NCBI GenBank assembly: GCA_021234155.1
Contig: JAJEKV010000860.1
Span: forward strand, 1 to 64,000
DNA: 64,000 bases
Direction of reading: 5' to 3'
Source of the DNA: Isoetes taiwanensis
Lineage: Eukaryota; Streptophyta; Lycopodiopsida; Isoetales; Isoetaceae
In this document: positions 37,049-49,140 of the stretch, one piece after another
How the letters are laid out: the number at the start of each line of letters is the position of its first letter
How positions within the stretch are numbered: position 1 is the first letter of the stretch
Program-made: the position numbers and the translations under genes
Notes under the pieces: model-generated
Told to the model about the DNA's origin: nothing
Seen by the model: the letters and a program-made list of their open reading frames with translations, nothing else
Database searches by the model: none

Positions 37049-37056
37049 GTTCCAAG

Positions 37057-39386
37057 CTGCAAATCATCAACAATCATAAATCATCTGGCATAATCTCAAT
37101 GGGTTCATCTATTTAAATAGCAGTGCGATGACTAAGTTTTAAGGATCTAAATCTCAATGTTTTTGGATGGAATAAGATTTGGAAGCAAATAAGAGTCAAA
37201 GCCAAGAGCAAGCGCAGAGATTTGAACAGTGCCATGAGAAATACAAAAACGTTTTGAGAGTACAAATTAAGAAATATAATGGCATCTGCTTGCACATGGC
37301 CAAAAAGCACATAGCAATGAAATGTGGTTTGTCAGTCAGCATAAAAAACCCTTATAGCCACGTTCCTAATCTTTTTCGAAACACTCTCATAGCTACAATT
37401 CATGATTTCTCCCCTTTGTCAGAAATGCGATGTTTGGTAATTCAAAAAAAAAGGATTTCAAACCTGCTAGAGGACTTTTGGCGGTCGCTACTCTGATCAT
37501 TGGAGATCAAAGTCTTATGACTAAGAATTCATTACAAGCTGGGGAGGCCGAAAAATGGAGCTTTCTATACAGGCGCTGGATCAGAACTTCAATGGCAGAG
37601 GTCTTTCTAGCAGAAGCCTAATCATTCTCCTATCAGCCTCCGTACAAGACCATTTTAAATTTGCAAAGCTCGAGAACACAAAGAAACATCCATTTTGGCT
37701 TGAATAGAAAGGTTTGGGCCAGCAAATACTGGATCTTGCGGAGTTTTTGCGAAACGCCCCAAACTTAGTACAGAGACGGCCAAAGCAATTTCGGCCAAAG
37801 CAATTTCGGCTTCATCTCCAATGACGAGGAAAAGCCCTGCGTACATAGTGCTCTGTTCCAAATAGAAGATCCAGCAAGCGGCCACGTCTGCTCGCCTTCA
37901 CACGCAACTCCAAACTATGTTCATCCAGTGCTTCCTATAAGCTCATTTCCACCTGCACGCGGCGCTCGGCATTACGCTTAGTCATATGTATTTCAAAAAT
38001 CATGCTCAAACGTTGGCTAGTATACCTGGGAAGCCTTGGCAATCCTCTGGCGGATGGCATAGATCTGGAAGGTATGGCCACCTCCACGAACCCTAATCTT
38101 CATATCCACATTGGCAAAGCACCCTAAAATAACCCTAAAGTGAAACATCTCGATGCTTGCATGTGTGGCTTATTAAAAAGAAATAGAGGAATAAAAATAA
38201 AAGGGGGTAAACTATTGGGGATATGGAATTTAGACAATAAAAATGCGGAATGCACTCTAGATATACTGATTAGTATGTCTCACAATCGCCCATGAAATCA
38301 TATGAAAAACCATGCCAAAAAACGTATAAAATCAAAAAAAACCCCATGTTATAATGCTAGATATTCAACGTTTGTCGTACATCCTAGAAATATTAGTCAT
38401 TAGGTTTCTCTGTCATGACGTTATGCCGCTATTGTGGCATTACAAATGACATGGCATCCTCATTTAAGCCATAGTCATGCCCTACATTAGCGGGTGAGCC
38501 TTCGTAAGAATCGTAACTTACCTAGAGTCATCAGGGCGCCTGCCTTGCATTTTGTAAGCCTTCCTAAAATACCTACATCTGATATAACCCAAGCGATTAT
38601 TTTCCTGGGGCCCCGGCTTATATCGATGTTCGAGCCCTATATGTTATAACGTACACCTCCATGTAACCCATGGGGTTCACCTCGCCTGATCCGGTATAGA
38701 TCATGTGGGAGATCTAGTCTTGATGTCTATGCAAGACACATTCGAGCTTCTAGCAGGTAAGCGCTATTTGCTACACATCCGAAATTGTCTTTGTTGTACT
38801 ATTCAACTCCATCATCTTGAGCTTTATTCTATTGCCCGTTGACATTTACTTCAAGTGCCAACTACAACATCCTACCTTAGCATGCAATTTGGATTGATTG
38901 TTATGCGCACATTCTAGACATACTCCAGAACCTTCATTGGTAAGTTTGGGGTACACTTCTCCTTCTTCCCCGCCTCACTACATAGATTACCTCACCAAGA
39001 TGTTTATCGTATGTGAACATAGTACATACATAGTAAACATATGTCCTCATTCCACACTACTAGAGCTCTGCTCTAACTTAGCTAAAGTGTAATCCTGGTA
39101 GTTCCTTGAACCAAACCCATTGCCTATGTACCTTTTTTGATCTAATTTGAGCCACCAACTTCCCAAAATGGACAAGTGGCCAACTCTATCTTTGGAATTG
39201 TATATCTTTTGCCTACATTTTGATAGGGTCCCTAAGTACTTCAACCATTCCTTTAGTGCCTTATGGTACTTCAGTCCCGTACATAGACTATGATCCCCCC
39301 CACGAGATTATGCCATAATTCCGAAGGTTATTACCCCAGTTAAAGAGCTTTTCTAAAGGCTCCTTCAGCTAAATATCCTTTGTGTT
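37057..39386. other. Unassigned DNA of the duplicated unit (unit 1)
   Basis: No gene recognised. It contains the single arm TGTTATAATGCTAGATATTC (about 38347) shared with the fold-back element at 21641. Open frames such as 37179-37496 are disrupted in the sister unit, which argues against function. Near the end are the two preserved empty sites: GTTATTAC at 39327-39334 and CCCAA at 39387-39391. Confidence 0.5.
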
Positions 39387-39868
39387 CCCAATATCAATCA
39401 TGCTTTGTCACAATTAACTAATTTTCTTAAGTTATCATGTCAACTTCAACTTTTGATCCTTTTCAAATGTTGTCGTTTTTGGCTCCTTCATAATGAGATA
39501 GAGGCATGAAACCCTATCATGTGAGAAAAAGGATCATGTAATATTTGTTCAATGTTGTGGCATCATGATAACTTGATTGTTGAAACCAGGTAATGATCTA
39601 GAGCATGATCATTGAAACAAGCTCTTTATGGGAGAAGCAAAACATTGAGTTAATATGGTTGAAAAACCTAATATATGAAGGGGGGCCTTAAACGTTTGAA
39701 AAGGTGAGTTATTTTTGGTGATTCAATTATAGGAAGATATTGCTTAAAATATTAAGCAATAGCAAGGTGACAATTAAAGGTTTTTCGGACAAGCCTGCCT
39801 ATCGGTCCGGCATTGCAGAGATCGGTCCAGCACTTGAGCTGGATCGATTAATATAAAAAAAAAGGAGA

Positions 39869-40477
39869 ATGAATAATTGGATTAGAGATTTTGCATTGTA
39901 TGATGCCGGTCTAGTTGAATCAACCAACAAGAGCTTGGGTTCTCCAAATATTAAGATGTCAACTCGTTTTGGTGCTAATTTGCTAACATCCATTGATGTT
40001 TTCAAAGGTGATAATGGCTTTCAGATTTGGAAACAGGGAATAAGTCAGGTACTTGAATTTGAGAACTTATGGTATCTGATTGAAGGAGACAATGCAAAGG
40101 TGACAACCTCTGTGGCAGAATCAAGTGAAAGCACAGTCCAAGACTCCAGAACAGAAGGAGGTGGAGGTAATAGATCAACTGTAGTTTCTAGACTAACTCT
40201 TGGACCTGTTGATGAGTTAAAGGTGATGGAAGCACAGGCAATTATCACAAGCAAGGTTGGAACTGCCATCAAGCTAAAATTAAGAGGTATGAATCCAAAA
40301 GAAATGTGGGAGTATTTGATAAATCAATATGAAGTCAAGACTTCATCACAAATAGATGTTTTGGAGAAGCAACTCAGGAAGTTGAAATTGTATGAGAAAG
40401 ATAATTTGACAGATTATTTGGGAAAGTTTGATTCCATTATTGCAGATTTGGAAGGAGCAGATGTTATTCTGGCATGA
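39869..40477 (+). pseudogene. Truncated copia gag (unit 1)
   Basis: An open frame of about 200 codons encodes the N-terminal part of a Ty1/copia gag capsid protein. A likely family-type start is the internal ATG at 39956 (MSTRFGANLLTSIDVF), followed by DNGFQIWKQGISQVL and later MNPKEMWEYLINQYEVKT and LYEKDNLTDYL, the usual order of the UBN2-type gag domain. It breaks off after GADVIL where the tandem duplication junction lies, so the zinc knuckle and all of pol are missing. The copy at 61406 is almost identical over this stretch. Confidence 0.9.
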
Positions 40478-41070
40478 TGAGAGACACCATTAGCAGTTAT
40501 AACATTCTCTGCTGATTTTTATGTTCATCCTGTGACTAGGCTGATGCTTTTACCGAGCAAGTGGATTTCTTAGCATAAGCTTACATTTGCCCTCTCACAC
40601 ATCTCTGACAATCGTCTCAACAAGTCTTTCAGTTTGTCACAAAAGGTCGTTTCTACCCAGATTAAGTTCTGATAATATCATCCACATATGAATAAGTTCA
40701 CAGAAAAGAAACTATGATATTACCTCTATCACAGGATCCAACATGGCAGCCATAACAGGATCATACTCCGGCTTAGAAACTAGCCTCCATTCGCTTCTCC
40801 TTTCTGTTCGCTACAACTTGCAACTTTGAAACCATCCCGAACCTAACTTCACGGATACCTTGAGACTTTATATCTTCATCGCACAAAGCAAAAGATCACG
40901 TCACAAGTGTCAAATGGATTTAAATAAATGGGAAATAGCTTCAAATGCTCATGCTATTCTAAAGTGCCCCGTAAATCTGTCCAGACATGTGATCTTGTGT
41001 TAAAAACGTTCCCTTCTTACACGTACAAAAATGACCTGAATAAGAATCAACCGAGGGAAGATGTTCCAAG

Positions 41071-41742
41071 CAGTGTTGTCAGGTACGTTTAGTACGGTAC
41101 GGGTATTATACGTACTTAACGTATTAATATCGTATGCACACCTCTCATTTAAAAAGTACTTTAAATACGTTTTTTGAAATTATAAAATACTTATTAAATA
41201 TGTAAAATACGTACTTTACGTATAATACGTTAAGTACTTTTTGTAACTTTTTAGAACTATTATTTCTTGTATTGCAGTTGAAATAGTTGCAATAACAACT
41301 AGTATGAAGAACTTCAATTTTTAAATAATGAACCAGAATATATTACTCTAGAAAATTAAGTATTTCTCAAAGTTTTCAATCCAAAATATGTCTATTTAAG
41401 AGTTATATATTCTAGTCTACAATCTACACCTAGAGACAAATAAATTTAAGTAATTGTTGCTCATTTATTGCATCTAATAATAAGTGTTTTTTTACTTCTA
41501 TTCTATAATATTTTTCCTAATGTATAAATTTACCAATTCTATTGGTCTAATGTCATTTGGATGGTTTTTGTTTATAAAGTACGTATCATACGTACTGTAC
41601 GTATTAATATGTTAAGTACGGTATTAATAAAACAAGAGCTCAATTTGACCTGTCAACTTATAGGTATAGTGCGTATAGTCTTCGTGAGGAAGGTCTGGGA
41701 CGATATAAAGCGTAAAATCACAGATACGTAAACAACACCTTG
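41071..41742. mobile_element. hAT-type MITE, copy in unit 2
   Basis: Same insertion as in unit 1, inherited through the tandem duplication. The left end reads CAGTGTTGTCAGGTACG and the target duplications GTTCCAAG are at 41063-41070 and 41743-41750. The TACGT-rich subterminal region is better preserved here at the left end. Confidence 0.88.
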
Positions 41743-41750
41743 GTTCCAAG

Positions 41751-44044
41751 TTGCAAATCATCAACAATCATAAATCATCTGGCATAATCTCAATGGGTTC
41801 ATCTATTTAAATAGCAGTGCGATGACTAAGTTTTAAGGATCTAAATCTCAATGTTTTTGGATGGAATAAGATTTGGAAGCAAATAAGAGTCAAAGCCAAG
41901 AGCAAGCGCAGAGATTTGAACGATTGCAACTTGATCTTTTATGTCATGGCCATGAGAAATACAAAAACGTTTTGAGAGTACAAATTAAGAAATATAATGG
42001 CATGCTTGCACATGGCCAAAAAAGCACATAGCAATGAAATGTGGTTTGTCAGTCAGCATAAAAAACCCTTATAGCCACGTTCCTAATCTTTTTCGAAACA
42101 CTCTCATAGCTACAATTCATGATTTCTCCCCTTTGTCAGAAATGCGATGTTTGGTAATTCAAAAAAAAAGGATTTCAAACCTGCTAGAGGACTTTTGGCG
42201 GTCGCTACTCTGATCATTGGAGATCAAAGTCTTATGACTAAGAATTCATTACAAATTTGGGGAGGCGAAAAATGGAGCTTTCTATCTGGTATTTGGATCG
42301 AACTTCAATGGCAGAGGTCTTTCTAGCAGAAGCCTAATCATTCTCCTATCAGCCTCCGTACAAGACCATTTTAACTGCCTGAAAGCTCAGAACACAAAGA
42401 AACATCCATTTTGGCTTGAATAGAAAGGTTTCGGGCCAGCAAATACCTGGATCTTGCGGAGTTTTGCAGAAACGCCCCAAACTTAGTACAGAGACGGCCA
42501 AAGCAATTTCGGCCAAAGCAATTTCGGCTTCATCTCAATGACGAGGAAAAGCCCTGCGTACATAGTGCTCTGTTCCAAATAGAAGATCACAAAGCGACCA
42601 CGTCTGCTTTCGCCTTCACACGCAACTCAAACTATGTTCATCCATTGCTTCCTATAATTTGTTCCACCAGTTACGCGGCTCGGCATTACGCTTAAAGTCA
42701 TATGTATTTCAAAAATCATGCTCAAGCGTTGGCTAGTATACAGGAAGCCTTGGCAATCCTCGGCGGATGGCATAGACGGAAGGTATGGCCACCTCCACGA
42801 ACCCTAATCTTCATATCCACATTGGCAAAGCACCCTAAAATAACCCTAAAGTGAAACATCTCGATGCTTGCATGTGTGGCTTATTAAAAAGAAATAGAGG
42901 AATAAAAATAAAAGGGGGTAAACTATTGGGGATATGGAATTTAGACAATAAAAATGCGGAATGCACTCTAGATATACTGATTAGTATGTCTCACACAATA
43001 CGCCCATGAAATCATATGAAAACCATGCCAAAAAACGTATAAAATCACAAAAAAACCCCATGTTATAATGCTAGATATTCAACGTTGTCGTACATCCTAG
43101 AAATATTAGTCATTAGGTTTCTCTGTCATGACGTTATGCCGCTATTGTGGCATTACAAATGACATGGCATCCTCATTTAAGCCATAGTCATGCCCTACAT
43201 TAGCGGGTGAGCCTTCGTAAGAATCGTAACTTACCTAGAGTCATCAGGGCGCCTGCCTTGCATTTTGTAAGCCTTCCTAAAATACCTACATCTGATATAA
43301 CCCAAGCGATTATTTTCCTGGTACCCCGGCTTATATCGATGTTCGAGCCCTATATGTTATAACGTACACCTCCATGTAACCCATGGGGTTCACCTCTGCC
43401 TGATCCAGGTATAGATCATGTGGGAGATCTAGTCTTCGATGTCTATGCAAGACACATTCGAGCTTCTAGCAGGTAACTGCTATTTGCTACACATCCTGAA
43501 ATTGTACTGTTGTACTATTCAACTCCATCATCTTGAGCTTTATTCTATTGCCCGTTGACATTTACTTCAAGTGCCAACTACAACATCCTACCTTAGCATG
43601 CAACTGGATTGATTGTTGTCTGCACATTCTAGACATACTCCAGAACCTTCATTGGTAAGTTTGGGGTACACTTCTCCTTCTTCCCCCGTCTCACTACATA
43701 GATTACCTCACCAAGATGTTTATCGTATGTGAACATAGTACATACATAGTAAACATATGTCCTCATTCCACACTACTAGAGCTCTGCTCTAACTTAGCTA
43801 AAGTGTAATCCTGGTAGTTCCTTGAACCAAACCCATTGCCTATGTACCTTTTTTGATGCGGCTGAGCCACCAACTTCCCAAATGGACAGTGGCCAACTCT
43901 ATGCTGGAATTGTATATGCTGCCTACATTTTGATAGGGTCCCTAAGTACTTCAACCATTCCTTTAGTGCCTTATGGTACTTCAGTCCCGTACATAGACTA
44001 TGATCCCCCCCACGAGATTATGCCATAATTCCGAAGGTTATTAC
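41751..44044. other. Unassigned DNA of the duplicated unit (unit 2)
   Basis: Counterpart of 37057-39334. The same lack of genes applies. Small indels relative to unit 1 are frequent, for example an extra ~20 bp at about 41920-41950 absent from unit 1 near 37200-37220. Confidence 0.5.
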
Positions 44045-44260
44045 CAGGGCTCGAAAATAGCAATGTGTCAAGCCAGTCAAAATGCCGTTGGGTATTTGAG
44101 GCTACCGGAAAAAAATATATATTAGTACATTTTCTAGTGTAATATGCCGGAAATTTTTTATTTTCTTGCTTGGGGAAAATTGCGGAAATTTTTAGGATGA
44201 CCGAATTTAAGACAAGTAGGCGGATTTTTTAGGGAGGAACTCCCCTATTTTCGAACCATG
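44045..44260. mobile_element. 216-bp hAT-type MITE with 8-bp target duplication
   Basis: The left end reads CAGGGCTCGAAAATAG and, read inward from the right, the other end reads CATGGTTCGAAAATAG, so the terminal inverted repeats match at 13 of 16 positions. Perfect 8-bp duplications GTTATTAC flank it at 44037-44044 and 44261-44268. Unit 1 has the uninterrupted site at 39327-39334, which proves the insertion and its exact limits. There is no open frame; it depends on a transposase elsewhere. Confidence 0.95.
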
Positions 44261-44325
44261 GTTATTACCCCGGTTAAAGAGCTTTTCTAAAAGGCTCCTT
44301 CACTAAATATCCTTTGTGTTCCCAA

Positions 44326-44913
44326 TGTTAGTCCTGTGCCTCCTGATACAGGGACTATTCCATGCATCTGACAGACCAGGTCAAGCTCAAGGATCCTCGA
44401 TCGACCACCGGTCGGACATCCAAGGCTCCTTGAGAAAGAAGACCAAGCGGCCGGACCACGCAAAGTCAAAGCTTGTGGTCATCAACAAGCTCGCCCGCTC
44501 GGACAAGTGGCGGCCGATCACCGCCTGCGTCGGCGTCGCGTGATTCTAGGCACTTCAAAGAGGCGCCGCCAACATTCCCAAATCGGGCCTCCTTCCCGAG
44601 TCGGCACGAAGATCGGTCAGTGTCTATATTGGGCCCAAGGCCATTGTACTATATATATGAGTAGAGTTAGCACATAAGTTTTTAGATGAGTTTTGAGTCT
44701 TGTCTCCTTTCGGTTTTCTCTCTATTCGAGAGCTCATGTATTTTCATCATTGATATCAAGGAAGCTTATCATCTTTCTCTCAATTGTTCTGTTTCCTTCT
44801 TCTTCTTCTCTTCTTGCAAATCCCGCGTGTGACATAGTCCCAGGACTCTCTGTTAGATCCACGGGTCCTCCACAGAGAACATCTTCCAGAGTTCAGACCC
44901 CGGACCCCAAACA
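44326..44913 (+). repeat. 5' LTR of the gypsy element
   Basis: 588 bp, TG...CA. It matches the split 3' LTR throughout. A TATA-like ACTATATATATGAG (44648-44661) is conserved in the 3' LTR (about 55126-55139) and is the likely promoter. The two LTRs differ by many short indels, particularly in the GC-rich part at 44400-44560. Confidence 0.93.
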
Positions 44914-46620
44914 ACATGTCACGTGTTGAGTGCGATTTTATCCTACTTTCTTACGGCTCGCCATGTGCGTGTAAAGTAATTTCCGCGGAAGAACTCCTTT
45001 CTCGAACTGACCTCGCTTGCTTGCGCCATCGGCGTCCGGGAAGCATTCGCGACATGTATGGATGCGCTTATGACATAGAGGGAGGCCATCTTAGGTCTAG
45101 GGCTCGGTCCGCGCCACCCACCCCTCGTGTCAGTCTCGTCCCAGGTTCCCGCCCCAAAGCGTGCAAACATTGCTCACAACCTCGGTCCCTCATCACTATC
45201 GGGAGCCTTATCGGGCTCAACCTTCTCAACCGTACTTTCACACACCCACGAACATGCCTACATCCATCATTCTTCTTCAGGCCATCGCGCCTCTTCCTTC
45301 ACAACCCTCATCTCCCAGGGTGCACCGCGGCTATCCACATGTCTCCTTTGCCTACCGGGGAATATCCTTTCCCCACGTTTCCCCCTTGCTCTTTCTGTTT
45401 ACAACCTTACGGATCTCAAAACCAATGCTCCGGCTACGCCCGGTTTCTCAGCCCTTGATCACCCCTTCATCAGGGTCGCCCGGGCACAATGCCACATCCA
45501 CCTCAACCTCAATATCCTCACTATATTGTTTCTGTCCAGCCCAACACTTTCACATCTACCTTTCGGACTGACGGCTGACTTATCCCACCTTTGGCAACAC
45601 GAAGGCAAGCCCGTTAGACCAAAGTGCTGGGGGCCCACATGGAAGAATTTGAGGCTCTAGGCTGTCCTAAATGGTCACGCGCGCAACCTCAACCTGAAAT
45701 TCCACATCTTTTCCACCCACCTGGCATTGGCTCTCCTCATCAATGGCTCATGTCCAACAAAAGCCATTGGAAACAAGACGGTCGAAAAGCCTTTGCTTTT
45801 ACGTCTCATTCACGGGACCCGCGGATGATGATCAACTTCATCTCAAGCAACTCAATGAACTTCAACAAGAGCCCACAGTGTCTGCGGGGATTTTTCTTGG
45901 ATCGACTTCACATGCGCTAAGTAAGCTCAAGGAGTACCCTACCCGCAGGCAGATTTTTGGTGCGGTTTCTCCAAGGACTTCCTCCGCCATTCGACTCATG
46001 ACTGAATACTGCGTCCAAAAACTTTGGAGCAGGCTATCGACCTGTCAATCACTCGTCAATCAATGTTTCCTCCGTGGCTCTTCAAGAGCTCCTGTTCATT
46101 CCACTGTCATGGTTCCACAAGCGGCTGTTTCAGCCTCAACACGCTAATCCACAGTATGATCAAATCTGGTGCCATATTTGCAAATACCAAGGCCATTTGG
46201 CCAATGAGTGCAACTCCACCAATGGCCCGCCTCATTGCAAGCGATGCAACATGTGCAATCATGCCACGGAAGAGTGCACTCGCACTCATCCCACACCGTT
46301 CCGCAACAAAATGGTTTATCAAGTGCAAACCACACCCCGGCAACAATCGCACTATCGTGACCACCTCTTGGTGCGAGCCCAATCCAACTCTATCGACAGC
46401 GGGACCAACCCGGGGGGATCCAACCAACGTCCTCCTTTTGATCCTTCTAAAGCTCGGTGTTATCTTTGTCAAGAATGGGGTCATACCACCACGGCGTGTC
46501 CTCAACTTCCACAAGTTCGTGCGGCTTCACGGCACAAATCAGACCACATCGGTCCGCCTCATGGCTTACCAACTACGGCTCGCTAATGGCAAACAAGGCC
46601 GCGACCAGTTCTTAAAAGCC
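44914..46620 (+). pseudogene. Gypsy gag with three CCHC zinc knuckles
   Basis: The gag reading is spread over frames (main pieces 44916-45458, 45127-45660, 45743-46147, 46074-46586). The C-terminal part has three well-preserved CX2CX4HX4C knuckles: CHICKYQGHLANEC (46170-46211), CKRCNMCNHATEEC (46236-46277) and CYLCQEWGHTTTAC (46458-46499). They bind the element's RNA in the capsid. The N-terminal two thirds is proline- and serine-rich in some frames and cannot be assigned residue by residue. The frame changes prevent a full-length product. Confidence 0.85.
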
Positions 46621-47279
46621 ACCAAGAGCGCCTCGGCAATCACGCTATCAACCAGCTCCGGCAAAATCAACCTCAATTTGGATCAACAAGCCCAAGAGGA
46701 AATTTTTCGGGCACTTAATCCTCCGGTCCAAATTGGAGTCAAATTGGGTTGGTTTAGTTTTCACGCCGGACCAAGGCATCACGTCCCTTGACTATTATTG
46801 AGGAAGGGCACGCAACTTTTGCCTTTGCGGTGGACACCATTCCTCATGAGGGACGAAAAAAAGGTTCACTTTGCACCGACTTTGAAAAGCTCATGCCACA
46901 TGTCATGCCCAAAGTTTGCCAAAGCATTTTGAACCTCATGCAAAGCTGCTTTGAAGGCGCACATTTGGCAAATGTTCATGCCACCACTAGGGGCTCAACA
47001 AAGACAAGATACCCCTTCAACATCTCAACCTCCACGCCTCGGACATATCCCAATATTGCAGCCGAGGTTGACTTACTCAAAAAGAATTCTTTGCTTCCAT
47101 GCCATGCACTCCGCACCCGTGGAACCAGCCAGATCCTTTTCTCATGTACCTCGAACTCCAAGAGGAGCTCGCCAAGATCAAAATTCCTTTAAGCTTGGCC
47201 ACCATTTTAAAACTCGTCTCCGCTCTCAAGGACCGGTTACCACTCCCAAAGCTGTTTTTAGTTGGGGGTGCGGCTACCT

Positions 47280-47600
47280 CTACACCCACGGTCCATGCCA
47301 CGGTGGGAAATCGCCAAGTCAACCATGTTCAAATCGATGGAGGTAAGCGCGGTCAATCTCATCACCGGATAAACTCGCGAAACAAATGGGCATCACACAA
47401 CTCTTTGCGTGCCCCATATGACATCAAATTGGCTAATGGCCATATCCACGAGACCTCAAAGGCGTCACACCTATTCTTCACATCAATATTGGTGATCTCC
47501 GCTTTCCCATGGAATTTGGGTTTGAAAGTGGCGAAGATCCGGTGACTATGAAATCTTTGGTAAGCGGACCTTTTCTCCGCCGGGCAAAGAGTATCCATTC
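47280..47600 (+). pseudogene. Gypsy aspartic protease remnant
   Basis: Around 47328-47365 the frames read VQIDGG followed by a shifted VNLIT, the active-site turn of plant gypsy proteases (Asp-Gly-Gly rather than Asp-Ser-Gly). Downstream KLANGHIHE (about 47425) and GDLRFPMEF-like sequence (about 47490-47520, in shifted frames) give the flap and second half. It would process the Gag-Pol polyprotein. The frames are broken. Confidence 0.7.
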
Positions 47601-48059
47601 TTGGGCCACGGACCGAGTTAGTCATCAACGATGGTCATCTCAATGCCACCATGGACTTGCAAGCGAGGCGGGGATCATTTTCGTTGACAATGCGGAAACC
47701 TCTCTCGGACCGATTCTGAAGAAGCTCTCGGAATATTTATCAAGTTCGGGCTCCTCCTACGGTATGCCCTCTGTCATCCTACCCGAATATGCCGATCCTT
47801 GGGGAGAAATGACTCTTGATCGGGACCCGGCTGTGGCTGCGCCTTGCTTGACCCCTACCGGCTCCTTGCAATCGAATCCGCGTTGATCACTTTTCAGATG
47901 CTGAACCTCCACGCACCTCCATTTGATGTACATTGTCATGAAGCAACCTACGCTAGATGAAACGAGCAACCTCTCTTCTTCACGCAAAAGTGCCACGATC
48001 GGTTATGCTCCAACCTCACGCACACATTGTCCAGGGATCTGAATAATACCCCATATTAG

Positions 48060-48910
48060 GACTTCTGAAGTCGAGATTGTGGGCGTTGGCAACAATCAAC
48101 TGTCGCATTCTTTGCGCAAATCTTCAAGCACCTTATATAGCAGGGCGTCAAAAGCTGTTCAAAAATTCAAACACATTTTCGCTTTGGAGTTACAAAGATC
48201 TTGGGGAATCAACAAAAGCTTGGGGAACTCACCATTCCTACCAAATCGATGCGACCCGGTATAGCAGCGGCGATGCGAGGCTCAACCCTAATTCACAGTG
48301 ATCGCGTCAAAGGCGGAAATTGACAAACTCCTTCTTTGCGGGGTTTGATCTATGAGGTCAAACATTACGAATGGGTGAGCCCCATCGTCATTGCCCTTAA
48401 GCACAATGGTAAGATCGGCGTGCGTATTGGACTATCGGAAACTCAATCGGGGCCACGGGCGTGATCATTTTCCACTTCCCTTCATTGCGGACCAAGTTCT
48501 GGAAGAAGTGGGTGGACATGAGATGTACTCCTTTATGGATGGTTTTCGGCTACAATCGGATCTCCATCAAAGACTCTGATCAACTCAAGACCACTTTCAC
48601 CACCCGTGTAAGTACTCACTTTTTGCCTACAAGGTGGTTCCTTTTGGATTATCAACTCTCCTTCCAGCGTTTCAGCGCATCATGCTCTCGGTTTTTCATG
48701 ATTTCATGAAGGAAAATCCCTTCTTGCAAATTTTTCAAGATGACTTCTCACGCCTCTGAGTTCCATGGCTGACCATTTGGATAAATTGGAACTTCGTCTT
48801 CCAGAAATGTGATGAGTCCGGCATTAGTCTCAATCACGAGAAATGCACCTTTTCGTCACTTACGGTGTTACATTTAGGCCATGTTGCCGCAAAGCGAGGA
48901 ATCTGCTTGA
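48060..48910 (+). pseudogene. Gypsy reverse transcriptase remnant
   Basis: Recognisable blocks in order are VLDYRKLNRG (about 48425-48455), DHFPLPFIADQVLE, MYSFMDGF (about 48523-48545, first catalytic Asp), AYKVVPFGLSTLLPAFQRIM (about 48615-48690), then IFQDDFS (about 48730-48750), where the family usually has a hydrophobic residue before DD, and ESGISLNHEKCTF, LGHVAAKRGI (to about 48905). The segments lie in two or three frames. The enzyme would copy the element RNA; this copy cannot be translated whole. Confidence 0.9.
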
Positions 48911-49140
48911 TCTGCCAAAATCGGTTATTGTGCTCAAGGCTCAAGCACCGGCCAATATCAAGGAGACCGCTCTTTCACGGGAAAGGTCAATTATTACTCC
49001 ACCTTCATACGTTTTGGCCATTGCGGATCCCATTCATAAACTCACGGGTGGTGAATCCGGTGGGCTTGGAATTCCCAGTGAGTTGCTTTCCAACAATTTG
49101 AAGCTTTTGCTTTCGAGGCACCGGTTCTTGTTCCTCCTCA

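Larger units (their letters stand above)
35768..40469 (+). repeat. Tandem duplication, unit 1 (about 4.70 kb)
   Basis: The unit begins TGGCATGATGAGAGACACC and ends GGAGCAGATGTTATTC. Unit 2 starts at 40470 with the same opening and, once later insertions are removed, ends at 61962 with the same closing. Unit lengths of 4702 and about 4713 bp agree. Contents are a 0.68-kb hAT MITE (36368-37048), about 2.3 kb of unassigned DNA, and the 5' region plus first 200 codons of a copia gag. Differences between units are mostly short indels. Confidence 0.93.

Noticed and set aside
37179-37621. Possible gene in the duplicated unit
   Set aside because: The frames are interrupted in the sister unit at 41870-42330, so there is no sign of coding constraint.
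39799-40272. Minus-strand open frames opposite the copia gag
   Set aside because: They are shadows of the plus-strand gag, as are the equivalents at 61537-61764.
47077-47628. Minus-strand open frames of 81-88 codons
   Set aside because: They overlap the gypsy protease region, whose motifs are on the plus strand.
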